Positions 1-6,870 of a DNA stretch of 11,400 bases are shown here, in pieces. Location of the stretch: positions 1-11,400 of the forward strand of contig CALBRY010000212.1 of the NCBI GenBank assembly GCA_937927665.1. Reading direction: 5' to 3'. The number at the start of each line of letters is the position of its first letter. Within the stretch, counting starts at the first letter, position 1. Made by a program: the position numbers and the translations under genes. The notes beneath the pieces are model-generated. The model was not told the DNA's origin and did not search any database. It saw only the letters and a program-made list of their open reading frames with translations. This DNA comes from an uncultured Chloroflexota bacterium. Lineage in GTDB: Bacteria > Chloroflexota > Anaerolineae > Aggregatilineales > Phototrophicaceae.

Positions 1-24
1 CCCCTCCCCGAATTCGGAGAGGGG
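1..24. repeat. GC-rich near-palindrome at the left window edge
   Basis: The first 24 bases form an imperfect palindrome: CCCCTC pairs with GAGGGG around a CCGAATTCGG core, with a single C/A mismatch. It could fold into a strong hairpin and may be the terminator, or a dispersed intergenic repeat, of a gene lying left of the window. No T-run follows on the plus strand within the window. Because it touches the edge, its full extent is unknown. Confidence 0.45.
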
Positions 25-111
25 AGCAAGCAAAAGCACTCGCTAAAAGGGGCGCGTGTGCAATCTGTACAAATGTGTACCCCTGTCAGCGCTTGCGTGG
101 GTGGAGGGGTG

Positions 112-216
112 ATGAAACGAATATTCCGATGGTTTCTTAGAGTATGGGTGAACGAGTCACTAATCCGCCGTCACGCCGATCACCAGAACTCAAAAAAGTC
201 AGGTTCTTTCGTGTGA
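112..216 (+). CDS. possible 34-residue small ORF
   Basis: An ATG at 112 is preceded by a purine-rich GGAGGGG (103-109) at plausible ribosome-binding distance. It opens a frame of 34 codons ending in TGA at 214-216. The product would be short and very basic, starting MKRIFRWFLRVWVNE, with no family I recognise. The last codons run through the left arm and loop of the terminator stem at 192-233, which is unusual for a real gene and argues against it. The alternative is chance. The only positive evidence is the ribosome-binding site. Confidence 0.2.
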   Translation: MKRIFRWFLRVWVNESLIRRHADHQNSKKSGSFV

Positions 217-233
217 AAGAACCTGACTTTTTT
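192..233. terminator. perfect 19-bp bidirectional intrinsic terminator
   Basis: Bases 192-210 and 215-233 are exact reverse complements around a GTGT loop. The stem ends in a run of six A on one side and six T on the other, so it reads as a Rho-independent terminator on both strands. It lies 32 bases beyond the stop of the minus-strand secreted-protein gene (266-991) and surely serves it. It could also stop plus-strand transcription entering from the left. Confidence 0.9.
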
Positions 234-265
234 ACCGCCGCTGCAAGATCTGCGGGGGCAATGGT

Positions 266-991
266 TTAGTTTTGCCGTTCCCCAGCATCCGGCAGCGAAC
301 GACCGTTCCAGACTACGTCGAAGTTCGCCCCCAGCGACTCGGCAGTCACCCACACATAACGACCCTGGCAGGCGATAAACAATTTGTAGAAGCCGTCACG
401 CGCTTCCAGAATCCACCATGAAGTTCCCACCGGCAGCACCACCGACGGGTTGGTTTCGGCGTTTAATGATGGCGCGAAGTAGGTCGTCACCGGACCGATC
501 ACACGCCCCTGACCCAACAACGGCTGCGGCGGGTATGGGCAGTTCACGGTAGTAACGATCTGCTCAAGGCACGATTCTGCAACTGAATCGAGGATGATGA
601 ATGGATCGTTGACGTAATACTGATAGGAAATCAGTGGATCTATCACATAGATTCCAACATCTTCCGCCACATAAAGCTGAGTGATTGGGAAATACACCGT
701 AACATATTCCTCAACCCCGGCGGTGACAGATTGGGTGTTCAACAGCGATCCATCGTCCCACATTTCGACGTTCACCGTGTTGGTAGCGGGACCGCGATAA
801 CGCTTGGCAAGTGAACCGGAACTGCCTTGAAATGCCGTAATCGAACCCGGCATGTAAAAGCCAACTACCACCTGACAGCCGTCAATCGTAACGTCTGCTT
901 CTGCGCTTTCGCCCGCAAAGGTGGGGAGCGCACCGACGAACAAAACTGCAATGACTGTGAGTAACATAAGTACAACAAACCGTTTACGCAT
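266..991 (-). CDS. secreted protein with C-terminal SH3-like domain, function unknown
   Basis: The 241-residue product starts with a clear export signal: basic MRKR, a hydrophobic stretch at about 5-20, and a likely signal-peptidase site near ALPTFAG (21-27). The middle (about 30-150) looks like a beta-rich extracellular domain and is not recognised. Residues about 161-222 resemble a bacterial SH3 fold, with a GP-V-TYFAPS start, a VLPVGTSWWILE strand pair and a closing RYVWV. Such domains often bind cell-wall or surface ligands in exported proteins, so that role is inferred here. Four cysteines (39, 141, 151, 208) could form disulfides outside the cell. The ATG at 991 is supported by AAAGGAGT nine bases upstream and by a sigma70-like promoter. 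The gene is monocistronic, ending at the strong terminator at 192-233. Confidence 0.8.
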   Translation of the reverse strand: MRKRFVVLMLLTVIAVLFVGALPTFAGESAEADVTIDGCQVVVGFYMPGSITAFQGSSGSLAKRYRGPATNTVNVEMWDDGSLLNTQSVTAGVEEYVTVYFPITQLYVAEDVGIYVIDPLISYQYYVNDPFIILDSVAESCLEQIVTTVNCPYPPQPLLGQGRVIGPVTTYFAPSLNAETNPSVVLPVGTSWWILEARDGFYKLFIACQGRYVWVTAESLGANFDVVWNGRSLPDAGERQN

Positions 992-1027
992 CGTGATGGG
1001 ACTCCTTTGTTCCTAGGCACCTCCATC

Positions 1028-1056
1028 AGTATAGGGGAAATCCAGAAAAATGTAAT
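1028..1056 (-). promoter_or_regulatory. sigma70-like promoter of the secreted-protein gene
   Basis: Read on the minus strand, ATTACA (1051-1056, four of six matches to the -35 consensus) is followed after 17 bases by TATACT (1028-1033, five of six matches to the -10 consensus). Transcription would start near 1021 and leave a leader of about 30 bases before the ATG at 991. The surrounding sequence is AT-rich, unlike the coding DNA. Confidence 0.5.
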
Positions 1057-1133
1057 AAAAAACGTGAAAAAGATTAGGCAATGCTAAGATCAGCTTCACT
1101 TTCGCTCAATGGAGAAATGCCGCGGAATATCTG

Positions 1134-1643
1134 CTATTTCCGTGTGAGTTCCCACGCGAAATGATTGATCTCCGGCAAAATCAGTTTTTCCATCGCCAAA
1201 CGCACCGCGTTTGGGCTTCCGGGGATACTGACCACGAATTTCTGTTTATACACTCCCGCCGTTGCGCGGCTGAGGATCGCCGCCGCCCCAACTTCTTGAT
1301 AACTCAACATGCGGAAAATCTCGCCAAAGCCGGGGAGCGTCTTTTCGAGCATACCGCTGATCACATCGAAGGTTGTATCACGCGGCGAAATGCCCGTTCC
1401 CCCGCTGAAGATGATGATCTGGATGCCTTCTGAGAACTGTGCATTGTGGAGCATCGCGCCGATCTCAACAGGTTCGTCTTTGACGATTTGATAACTGACG
1501 AGATCATGCCCTAATTCCGCCAGCCTTTCGCGCATATAACGATAATTCTCATCTGTTGCCTGAACGCGGGTATCACTTACGGTTACGAACATCACGCCGA
1601 CAGGCGCGTGCCCCGCCTTCTGACGATGATCATCAGCACCCAT
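1134..1643 (-). CDS. moaB: molybdenum cofactor biosynthesis protein MoaB (MogA/MoaB family)
   Basis: This 169-residue protein is of normal length for the MoaB/MogA fold, which acts in the cytoplasm on molybdopterin (adenylation before metal insertion in the active members). It carries the family signature in order: the first strand GVMFVTVSDTR (16-26), the nucleotide/pterin-binding loop SGGTG (80-84) followed by SPRDTT (86-91), PGFGE (104-108), SRATAG (125-130) and PGSP (141-144). It is a single-domain protein, not fused to MoeA. The ATG at 1643 is preceded by AAAGGAT about seven bases upstream. It lies 92 bases after the SPFH gene on the same strand and may be read from the nfeD promoter, unless the inverted repeat between them stops transcription. 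No other cofactor genes are in the window. MoaB versus MogA cannot be settled by eye. Confidence 0.93.
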   Translation of the reverse strand: MGADDHRQKAGHAPVGVMFVTVSDTRVQATDENYRYMRERLAELGHDLVSYQIVKDEPVEIGAMLHNAQFSEGIQIIIFSGGTGISPRDTTFDVISGMLEKTLPGFGEIFRMLSYQEVGAAAILSRATAGVYKQKFVVSIPGSPNAVRLAMEKLILPEINHFAWELTRK

Positions 1644-1672
1644 TTTGATAATCCTTTTTAACCACTCAGAAA

Positions 1673-1737
1673 AACATCAACGCAAAGCCGCAAAGATATT
1701 GATCATGCTTTGCGGCTTCGCGCCTTTGTGTGATGTT
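1673..1737. repeat. inverted-repeat element between SPFH gene and moaB, possible terminator
   Basis: GCAAAGCCGCAAAG at 1682-1695 pairs with the sequence at 1708-1721 with one mismatch around a 12-base loop. Outer arms AACATCA (1673-1679) and TGATGTT (1731-1737) are also complementary, separated from the inner stem by unequal spacers. Read on the minus strand, the inner stem is followed a few bases later by five T, so it could end SPFH transcription. The CGCAAAG-type sequence resembles intergenic repeats that recur in many bacterial genomes, and the two-tier arms also suggest a small mobile repeat. Its right edge touches the SPFH stop codon. Confidence 0.6.
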
Positions 1738-2689
1738 ATTCGGTGGGCGGCGGACTGGTCGGCGCGGCGGTGTGATCGCTGGTTGAGGCGGTTGATCCGC
1801 GTGCGCTGCCCATGACATCCATGAAACGCCCCATCAATGAGGTGAGTTCCATCGGGACGATAAACTTGGTGCTGGCGCTGGAACCAACCGAGCGCAGCGT
1901 ATCGAGATACTGAAGCATCATCGTCTTGTCGTCGAGGTCTTTCGCCTCGCGGAACAGCGCTTCCAACCCGGCGGCGCGACCTTGCGCCAGCAAAAGCTGT
2001 GCCTGACGTTCACCTTCGGCGCGGAGGATTGCGCCCTGACGCTCACCTTCGGCACGGAGGATCGCCGCCTGTTTTTCACCTTCGGCAACCATGATCGAAC
2101 TCTGGCGTTCACCTTCGGCACGGGAGACGGTCGCACGGCGTTCACGTTCGGCGCTCATCTGACGATTCATCGCGTCGCGGACGCTGGCGGGCGGTTCAAC
2201 TTCGCGGATTTCGACGCGGGTGACTTTCATGCCCCATCGTTCGGTGATCTCGTCGAGTTTGACGCGGAGCGTGTCGTTGATCTGCTCACGCTTGCTCAAT
2301 ACGTCGTCAAGGTCGATATCACCGATTACGGCGCGGAGAGTCGTCGCGGCGACAGCGAGTGACGCTTGTACCACGTTTTCGACTTCGAGCGTTGCCAGTT
2401 TCGGATTCACGATACGGTAGTAAACGAGGAAGTCGATATCAATAGCGGTGTTGTCCTTCGAAATTGCCGTCTGTCGCGGAATTTCGTAGAAACGTTCACG
2501 CATATCGACTTTGCGCGCTGTTTCGATCAACGGGATGAGCAGGGTGATACCGGGTCCACGTGTACCCGCGTAGCGACCGAGGCGCATCACGACGACGCGT
2601 TCGTATTCCTGCAAAATACGAAATGACGAGACGAACACGTACACAAGAAACAGAATCAGGGCAATGATCAGGATGCTCTGAATTTCCAT
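1736..2689 (-). CDS. SPFH/band-7 (stomatin/slipin-like) membrane protein
   Basis: The 317-residue product has one N-terminal membrane anchor (about 4-23) and an SPFH domain (about 24-180). Typical slipin sequences are EYERVVVMRLGRY (28-40), GPGI (45-48), and VDMRERFYEIP followed by the KDN-IDID strand (61-86). A charged helical tail follows, with four 11-residue repeats starting AEGERQ or AEGEKQ at 191, 202, 213 and 224, predicted to form a coiled coil for oligomerisation. The last 25 residues are low-complexity (S, T, P). Family members form ring-like assemblies in lipid microdomains and often work with an NfeD partner. Here NfeD is encoded directly upstream, 52 bases away, which fits a membrane quality-control or microdomain role, although the precise function is unknown. 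The ATG at 2689 has a modest GGAAAGGGA upstream. The repeats are near-identical at DNA level too. Confidence 0.93.
   Translation of the reverse strand: MEIQSILIIALILFLVYVFVSSFRILQEYERVVVMRLGRYAGTRGPGITLLIPLIETARKVDMRERFYEIPRQTAISKDNTAIDIDFLVYYRIVNPKLATLEVENVVQASLAVAATTLRAVIGDIDLDDVLSKREQINDTLRVKLDEITERWGMKVTRVEIREVEPPASVRDAMNRQMSAERERRATVSRAEGERQSSIMVAEGEKQAAILRAEGERQGAILRAEGERQAQLLLAQGRAAGLEALFREAKDLDDKTMMLQYLDTLRSVGSSASTKFIVPMELTSLMGRFMDVMGSARGSTASTSDHTAAPTSPPPTE
1988..2119 (-). repeat. four 33-bp tandem repeats inside the SPFH gene
   Basis: On the plus strand the core CACCTTCGGC recurs at 2011, 2044, 2077 and 2110, exactly 33 bases apart. Each copy encodes one 11-residue AEGE[RK]Q unit of the SPFH tail coiled coil. 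Flanking bases differ between copies, so the array has diverged, but codon-level conservation of the core suggests relatively recent unit duplication or strong constraint. Confidence 0.85.
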
Positions 2690-2741
2690 GGAGGTACAAT
2701 CCCTTTCCTCGAAGGTGGCTCAGTTCAACAGATACCGTCTA

Positions 2742-3377
2742 TTATTCATCATTTTCAGGATCGCGCTTCTCTTTCACTGGCTCAACATACAAAGTCAGTC
2801 CTTCACGCTCGCGCACGATCACTTCCGAACCAATGGCAATTGCGTCTTTCAGGTCATCACCACGCCGCGCCGACCATGATTCACCGGCGACGTAGATCGC
2901 GCCGACCGGATCGATGGGGGTTTGTACCCGTCCGTGCATCCCGATCAGCGTTTGATCTTCTAACATCTGCGGTTTGCCGCGCTGGGTTTGGAGCGCGGGA
3001 ACGAGCGCGAAACGGTAATAGAGAAGCGAGAGGATCACCGTTACGCCAATGATGACGAGCGATACCTGAATCCCGCTGAACAGTGTCCAGCCGCCGATCG
3101 CTTGAAGCGTCAGACCGACTAAGCCAGCGCCAATAAAGCGATAATCCATCAACGGGAGGACGAGAAACATCATCACCCCAAGCACGATCAAGATCACGGG
3201 CAGCCAATTTGTCGGAAGCTGCGATAACAGGAGAATTGATGCTCCGATTCCGCCCAAGGCGATGACTTCGACAAGTCCTGTTCCCGGAATTAGGATCGCG
3301 GTTACGACTGCCCACAGCGCTGCAACCAGCAAAATGTAGACCACATTTGGATCGAGGAATACGCTTGCTAACGGCAC
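2742..3377 (-). CDS. nfeD: NfeD family membrane protein, short form
   Basis: This 211-residue protein has about five hydrophobic segments (roughly 11-31, 34-52, 58-77, 81-101, 103-122). A soluble C-terminal OB-fold domain (about 143-201) follows, with the usual GMHGRVQTPI, GAIYVAGESWSAR and GSEVIVRERE-LTLYV strands. It lacks the N-terminal ClpP-like serine protease domain of long NfeD proteins, so it is the short type that pairs with a slipin. The SPFH gene follows on the same strand after 52 bases, which is the classical arrangement. By family knowledge the OB domain binds the SPFH partner at the membrane. The start is GTG at 3377, chosen because AGGGGAGGA lies about seven bases upstream. 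The C-terminus is highly charged. A TATAAT at 3431-3436 (minus strand) probably drives the operon. Confidence 0.92.
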   Translation of the reverse strand: MPLASVFLDPNVVYILLVAALWAVVTAILIPGTGLVEVIALGGIGASILLLSQLPTNWLPVILIVLGVMMFLVLPLMDYRFIGAGLVGLTLQAIGGWTLFSGIQVSLVIIGVTVILSLLYYRFALVPALQTQRGKPQMLEDQTLIGMHGRVQTPIDPVGAIYVAGESWSARRGDDLKDAIAIGSEVIVREREGLTLYVEPVKEKRDPENDE

Positions 3378-3430
3378 GTTGTTGTTCCTCCCCTACCCCA
3401 TACTCCAACCATTGGAGTCCATTATCTCTT

Positions 3431-3436
3431 ATTATA
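3431..3436 (-). promoter_or_regulatory. -10 box of the nfeD operon
   Basis: Read on the minus strand the hexamer is TATAAT, a perfect -10 match, 53 bases before the nfeD GTG. The corresponding -35 region is poor: GAGAAA at an 18-base spacing is the best fit. This is a probable promoter supported mainly by the -10 and by its position between divergent genes. Confidence 0.45.
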
Positions 3437-3514
3437 CGTGACCCACCTCAGGAATTTCTCCCCTAGCCTGTGGGGGATAAAAAGATGGTCTGATTGGATG
3501 TATGCCGAACGTTA

Positions 3515-3544
3515 TTGTCCTTTTGGCACACCTGTCCTTATAAT
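3515..3544 (+). promoter_or_regulatory. sigma70-like promoter of the M20 hydrolase gene
   Basis: TTGTCC (3515-3520) and a perfect TATAAT (3539-3544) are spaced by 18 bases on the plus strand. Transcription would begin near 3551, leaving a leader of about 67 bases before the GTG at 3618. Its position inside the longest open frame of the hydrolase argues that the upstream 60 codons of that frame are not translated. The leader contains an 8-bp stem, GAAAGCGG (3569-3576) with CCGCTTTC (3588-3595), whose role is unknown. Confidence 0.6.
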
Positions 3545-3617
3545 CAGAAGCATTTACGCACGAGCGCCGAAAGCGGGTGCGCGTTTGCCGCTTTCAGCGG
3601 TGATAGGGATTCCCTCT

Positions 3618-4898
3618 GTGGCACTTATGCAACGTCATCATGTGAACAACACTGTGATCAAAGATATCGCAATCAATGGCGGGCGCATGCGCGCCGACTT
3701 CGAAGCACTGGCAGCAATAGGCAGTGATGGCACAGACGGTGTCACCCGGTTGGCGCTGACCGCAGAAGATATACATGCGCGGGCATGGTTCGCGGATCGG
3801 ATCGAAGAAGCGGGGATGCGCGTCCACGACGACGACGCGGCAAACTTGAGCGCTATTCTGGAATGCTCCGATCCGAAAGCACGCACGCTCGTGATCGGTT
3901 CTCATCTTGATACTGTCCCCGACGGCGGTCGGTTCGATGGCGCGGTAGGTGTGATAGCGGCGCTGGAATGTTTGCGAACGATTCAGGACGCGGGGGTTGA
4001 ACTCCCTGTCAGGCTTGAAGCGATGAATTTCACCGACGACGAAGGGCATTATTCATCGTTGTTCGGGGCGCGGGCGTTCGTCGGGTCGCTGACGAGCGAG
4101 GATATTTTCGATACGCGGCGCGATAATGCTCAACTGCGGGCGGCGCTGCGAAGTGTCGGATCGGATGCGCGGCGGGCATTGGATGCGCGGCGCGATCCGG
4201 AAACGCTGGCGGGCTATCTGGAACTGCATATCGAACACGGGACACGGCTGGAAAAATCAGGCTGCCCGATTGGTGTTGTCACGGGGATTGTGGGACGCAA
4301 GACGCACAAGATCACGTTTTTGGGTCAAGCGGGACACAGCGGCACAACCGATATGTATAAGCGGCGCGATGCGCTGCGCGGGGCGGCGATGTTTATCGTA
4401 CGCGCTCATGAGAAGATGCGCGCCCGCTATGGCGATGGCATTTTCAACGTGGGGGATATTGATGTAAAGCCGGGCAAGTTTAACATCATCCCCAGTGAAG
4501 CGTGCTGTACCGTCGAATTCCGTCACGTACAAGAAACGTTGATGGTTGAGATGGAACGTGAAGCGCTTCAGGTCGCGCACGAATGCGCCGCCGCGAATGC
4601 GCTCAACATCCGCCACGAACTGATCACCCACATGCCAGCCGCCTCTATGTCGGCTGGTTTTATTTCTACGATTGAATCGGTGTGCGACGATTACGGGATC
4701 GCGCACATGCCGCTGATCAGCTATGCGGGACATGCGGGGCAGTTCACGGCGCAGATCACACCGACGGGGATGATCTTCATCCCATCGGCGGACGGAATTG
4801 GACACAGCCCACGTGAGTTCACCGAATGGGAGGAGATCGAACGCGGGGCGAATGTGCTGCTGCATACGGTGCTGCGATGGGCGCTCAGTATGGGATGA
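3618..4898 (+). CDS. M20-family Zn amidohydrolase, hydantoinase/carbamoylase type
   Basis: From GTG 3618 the product has 426 residues, normal for N-carbamoyl-amino-acid hydrolases, ureidoglycolate hydrolases and beta-ureidopropionases. These cytoplasmic enzymes cut C-N bonds using two metal ions. Metal-site motifs are visible: GSHLDT (94-99, H96, D98), FDG with D107, DDEG (140-143, E142), ELHIEHG (202-208, H204) and GIGHSP (393-398, H396). Substrate and dimer-lid signatures are GQAGHSG (236-242), NIIP (289-292) and GHAGQ (371-375). Family members usually carry Glu-Glu at 141-142, while here it is Asp-Glu. The open frame runs back to 3438, but a promoter at 3515-3544 lies inside it. AGGGAT lies seven bases before GTG 3618, and conserved family sequence begins only around residue 18. 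ATG 3627 is the alternative. Substrate cannot be deduced, and no hydantoinase or pyrimidine-degradation gene is adjacent. Confidence 0.9.
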   Translation: MALMQRHHVNNTVIKDIAINGGRMRADFEALAAIGSDGTDGVTRLALTAEDIHARAWFADRIEEAGMRVHDDDAANLSAILECSDPKARTLVIGSHLDTVPDGGRFDGAVGVIAALECLRTIQDAGVELPVRLEAMNFTDDEGHYSSLFGARAFVGSLTSEDIFDTRRDNAQLRAALRSVGSDARRALDARRDPETLAGYLELHIEHGTRLEKSGCPIGVVTGIVGRKTHKITFLGQAGHSGTTDMYKRRDALRGAAMFIVRAHEKMRARYGDGIFNVGDIDVKPGKFNIIPSEACCTVEFRHVQETLMVEMEREALQVAHECAAANALNIRHELITHMPAASMSAGFISTIESVCDDYGIAHMPLISYAGHAGQFTAQITPTGMIFIPSADGIGHSPREFTEWEEIERGANVLLHTVLRWALSMG

Positions 4899-4940
4899 TC
4901 TGTGGCAAAATAAAAGGCGGTGAGATGAGGAGTAAACCCT

Positions 4941-5555
4941 GTGTCTGCGATGCTTCAACCGCATTCGCGCGAACATTATTGGACGCTCGATGAGTACCTC
5001 ATATTTGATCGCGCAAGCCAACAGAAACATGAATATCTGGATGGGCGTGTTTATGATATGGTGGGGGGCAGCGAGGCGCATAATGTGATCATCGGGAACA
5101 CATTTGCCTCACTGCATTCACAGCTTCGGCGCAAACCCTGTAAGGTCTATGTCGAGAGTATGCGCGTGGTGACGCCTTCCAAACTGGCGACGTTTCCAGA
5201 TGTGATCGTTGTGTGCGGGGATGTGCAGCTTAAGGACGATCACCGTGATACCCTACTCAACCCCACTGTGATTATCGAAGTCCTATCGCCTTCGACCGCA
5301 TTTTATGATCGCGGCGCAAAATGGGCGGAGTACAAAACGATTCCATCGCTCCGTGATTATTTGCTGATCAAGCAAGATGAGGCAGAGATCGAACACTTCA
5401 GCCGCACTGCCGATACCGAATGGACGGATAACAGTGTGATCCGCCGGGGATTGGATCAGGTCTTTGAAATCCCATCGATTGCGGCTGTACTGGCGTTAAG
5501 CGACGTATACGAGAAGATCAATTTTGAACAGGATGCCGAACAGAAGGGCGGCTAG
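4941..5555 (+). CDS. Uma2 family (DUF820) putative restriction-fold endonuclease
   Basis: The 204-residue protein matches the Uma2 family, which has the PD-(D/E)XK nuclease fold and is often multicopy in cyanobacteria and Chloroflexota. Its biological role is poorly known. Landmarks are WTLDEYL (14-20), KHEYLDGRVYDM (29-40), the acidic PDVIVV (86-91, D87), the central IIEVLSPST (111-119, E113), and the D-x(3)-K-x(3)-Y region (123-131) before DYLLI (139-143). The family's key acidic residues appear intact, so it looks functional. Start is GTG 4941 with GAGGAG eight bases upstream; an in-frame ATG at 4950 is the alternative. It follows the hydrolase by 42 bases with no terminator and is probably co-transcribed. 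Its TAG overlaps the stop of the opposing lipocalin-fold gene. Confidence 0.9.
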   Translation: MSAMLQPHSREHYWTLDEYLIFDRASQQKHEYLDGRVYDMVGGSEAHNVIIGNTFASLHSQLRRKPCKVYVESMRVVTPSKLATFPDVIVVCGDVQLKDDHRDTLLNPTVIIEVLSPSTAFYDRGAKWAEYKTIPSLRDYLLIKQDEAEIEHFSRTADTEWTDNSVIRRGLDQVFEIPSIAAVLALSDVYEKINFEQDAEQKGG

Positions 5556-6721
5556 AACCGCCCGGTCATCGCATCGACGTAACCTGTAAGCTCGACGTAG
5601 CCGTACCCAGTGACATCCCCGCTGATCCGGACACTTCCCTCCCAATAGACGATCCCGCCGCCGTAAAGCTCTTGATCGGCAAGCAGGGGAGTGACGGTAA
5701 ATCGGAGCGGCACGGAATCGCCCATATCGACGGAAACTTCAAAACCGGATGGATATACGCCGCCTGAGTGCGGACTCGTCCATGTTCCGGTCGGGGTGAT
5801 GGTGAAAGACTCGGCGGGTAAGTAGCGGGTAGAGCCATCAGGATCGACCAGCACGCCGCCGAAGCCCGGATCGCGTCCGCCATCATTGAGGCGAATTTGA
5901 CCGATCATCATTTCGCGGTCGTCATCGAACTGCAAGCCGAACCAATCCCACCCAAGCGCATCCCCGGCGAGTGCGCTGGTACTGAATTCGTGATCCATCC
6001 ATGATGCGCCTTCGATGGTGAATGTTTCGCCGCCGATCGTGATCGTTCCCTGTGTTGGCATACGCGTCAGCGAGTAATAATGGCTGGCATTCCCCGCGTT
6101 TTCGCTTTTTGCGCTCAAACCGTCGCCGTTTTCGCCTTGAAGCACCGGAGATTTGACGATTGAGAGGGTGAGATCGATTGATGCGCCGCCCTGTGAACTC
6201 ATGGCGGCGGTGATCCGGCGCTCGGTCGCTTCGGGATTCAACCCGATCACCTGCCAGCTTTCCAACCATGTGCGATAGATCGGTTCGACAACAACTCCGG
6301 CAAGCTCCGCTCCGCCGCGTGAGAAGCGTTCTTCGTGCAAGAAACGCCCGCCCGCCGCATCGGTAACGGCAAAATGTGCCATATATAACTGCGTTGACCG
6401 CCATTCGGAGCTTTCTCCGGTGGGAAGGTCAGCGGAGATGCCGCGCCGAAAGATCGTGAACTGGTAGCCGAAGCGCCGCCCGTCTTCGGATTCGAGATTG
6501 CCGGTGTAATACCACCATTCGGTTTGATATTCCGGGTGCGCGCCAAAATCACGCGGGAACTGCCAGTCAAGCGGGGTGAGCGCCCGCGTAAAATCGGTGG
6601 TATCGACCTCGCCGAGAACCGCGCTCGCCGTAACGGGCGCATCCACCGCGCTGTCTGCCAAGCTAAAACCGATGATCACAATCGCCAGTGCTGCAAAACC
6701 AAGCGTAATCCATCGCCACAC
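5552..6721 (-). CDS. CrtC/AttH-type lipocalin-fold protein
   Basis: The 389-residue product has an N-terminal hydrophobic segment (about 5-21), probably a signal peptide or anchor, and then two lipocalin-like beta barrels. The family (carotenoid 1,2-hydratase CrtC and AttH-like proteins) is marked by EWWYYTGNL (68-76), YYSLTRMPTQG (215-225), SWMDHEFSTS (240-249), GWDWF (257-261) and the closing GYGYVELTGY (372-381). CrtC hydrates carotenoid ends in phototrophs, but no carotenoid gene is nearby and many homologs occur in non-phototrophs, so the substrate is unknown. The export signal suggests a lipid-like ligand at the cell surface. The start is GTG 6721 with AGGA seven bases upstream; no in-frame ATG is near. 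The weak -10 TAAAAT on the minus strand (6752-6757) may belong to its promoter. It is convergent with the Uma2 gene, with a 4-base overlap. Confidence 0.88.
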   Translation of the reverse strand: MWRWITLGFAALAIVIIGFSLADSAVDAPVTASAVLGEVDTTDFTRALTPLDWQFPRDFGAHPEYQTEWWYYTGNLESEDGRRFGYQFTIFRRGISADLPTGESSEWRSTQLYMAHFAVTDAAGGRFLHEERFSRGGAELAGVVVEPIYRTWLESWQVIGLNPEATERRITAAMSSQGGASIDLTLSIVKSPVLQGENGDGLSAKSENAGNASHYYSLTRMPTQGTITIGGETFTIEGASWMDHEFSTSALAGDALGWDWFGLQFDDDREMMIGQIRLNDGGRDPGFGGVLVDPDGSTRYLPAESFTITPTGTWTSPHSGGVYPSGFEVSVDMGDSVPLRFTVTPLLADQELYGGGIVYWEGSVRISGDVTGYGYVELTGYVDAMTGRF

Positions 6722-6828
6722 AATGATCGTCCTAGGGTCTGTTTGTGAAGGATTTTACAACACGGGGGTGAGAGGCGGGTGATAAAGTCGGTTTTCGCCG
6801 TGTACAGTGCATGAACGAGGGTCACGTA

Positions 6829-6857
6829 GAAGTTATGCAAATTGATGTAGGAACTTC
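6829..6857. repeat. inverted repeat upstream of the TPR operon
   Basis: GAAGTT (6829-6834) and AACTTC (6852-6857) are complementary, 17 bases apart. With one unpaired A the arms extend outward through CGT and ACG. The repeat lies just upstream of a -10-like TAAAAT (6871-6876), so it could be an operator of the TPR genes. No protein can be assigned to it. Confidence 0.35.
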
Positions 6858-6870
6858 ACGAGCATAGGCA

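Noticed and set aside
1988..2119. regularly spaced repeats considered as CRISPR
   Set aside because: The units lie in frame in the SPFH gene and encode the coiled-coil repeat; there are no unique spacers.
2881..3408. 175-codon minus-strand frame overlapping nfeD
   Set aside because: Same strand but another frame than nfeD; the product is R- and S-rich without membrane segments, while nfeD shows its family features.
3438..3617. N-terminal extension of the M20 hydrolase
   Set aside because: It contains a promoter, is outside the conserved domain and has no ribosome-binding site at 3438.
4257..5081. 274-codon open frame on the minus strand
   Set aside because: It lies opposite the M20 hydrolase and Uma2 genes, both with clear family motifs; the translation is rich in H, R and P and resembles nothing.
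6811..6867. 18-codon plus-strand ORF in the spacer before the TPR genes
   Set aside because: It has no ribosome-binding site and overlaps the inverted repeat; there is no sign of a leader-peptide function.
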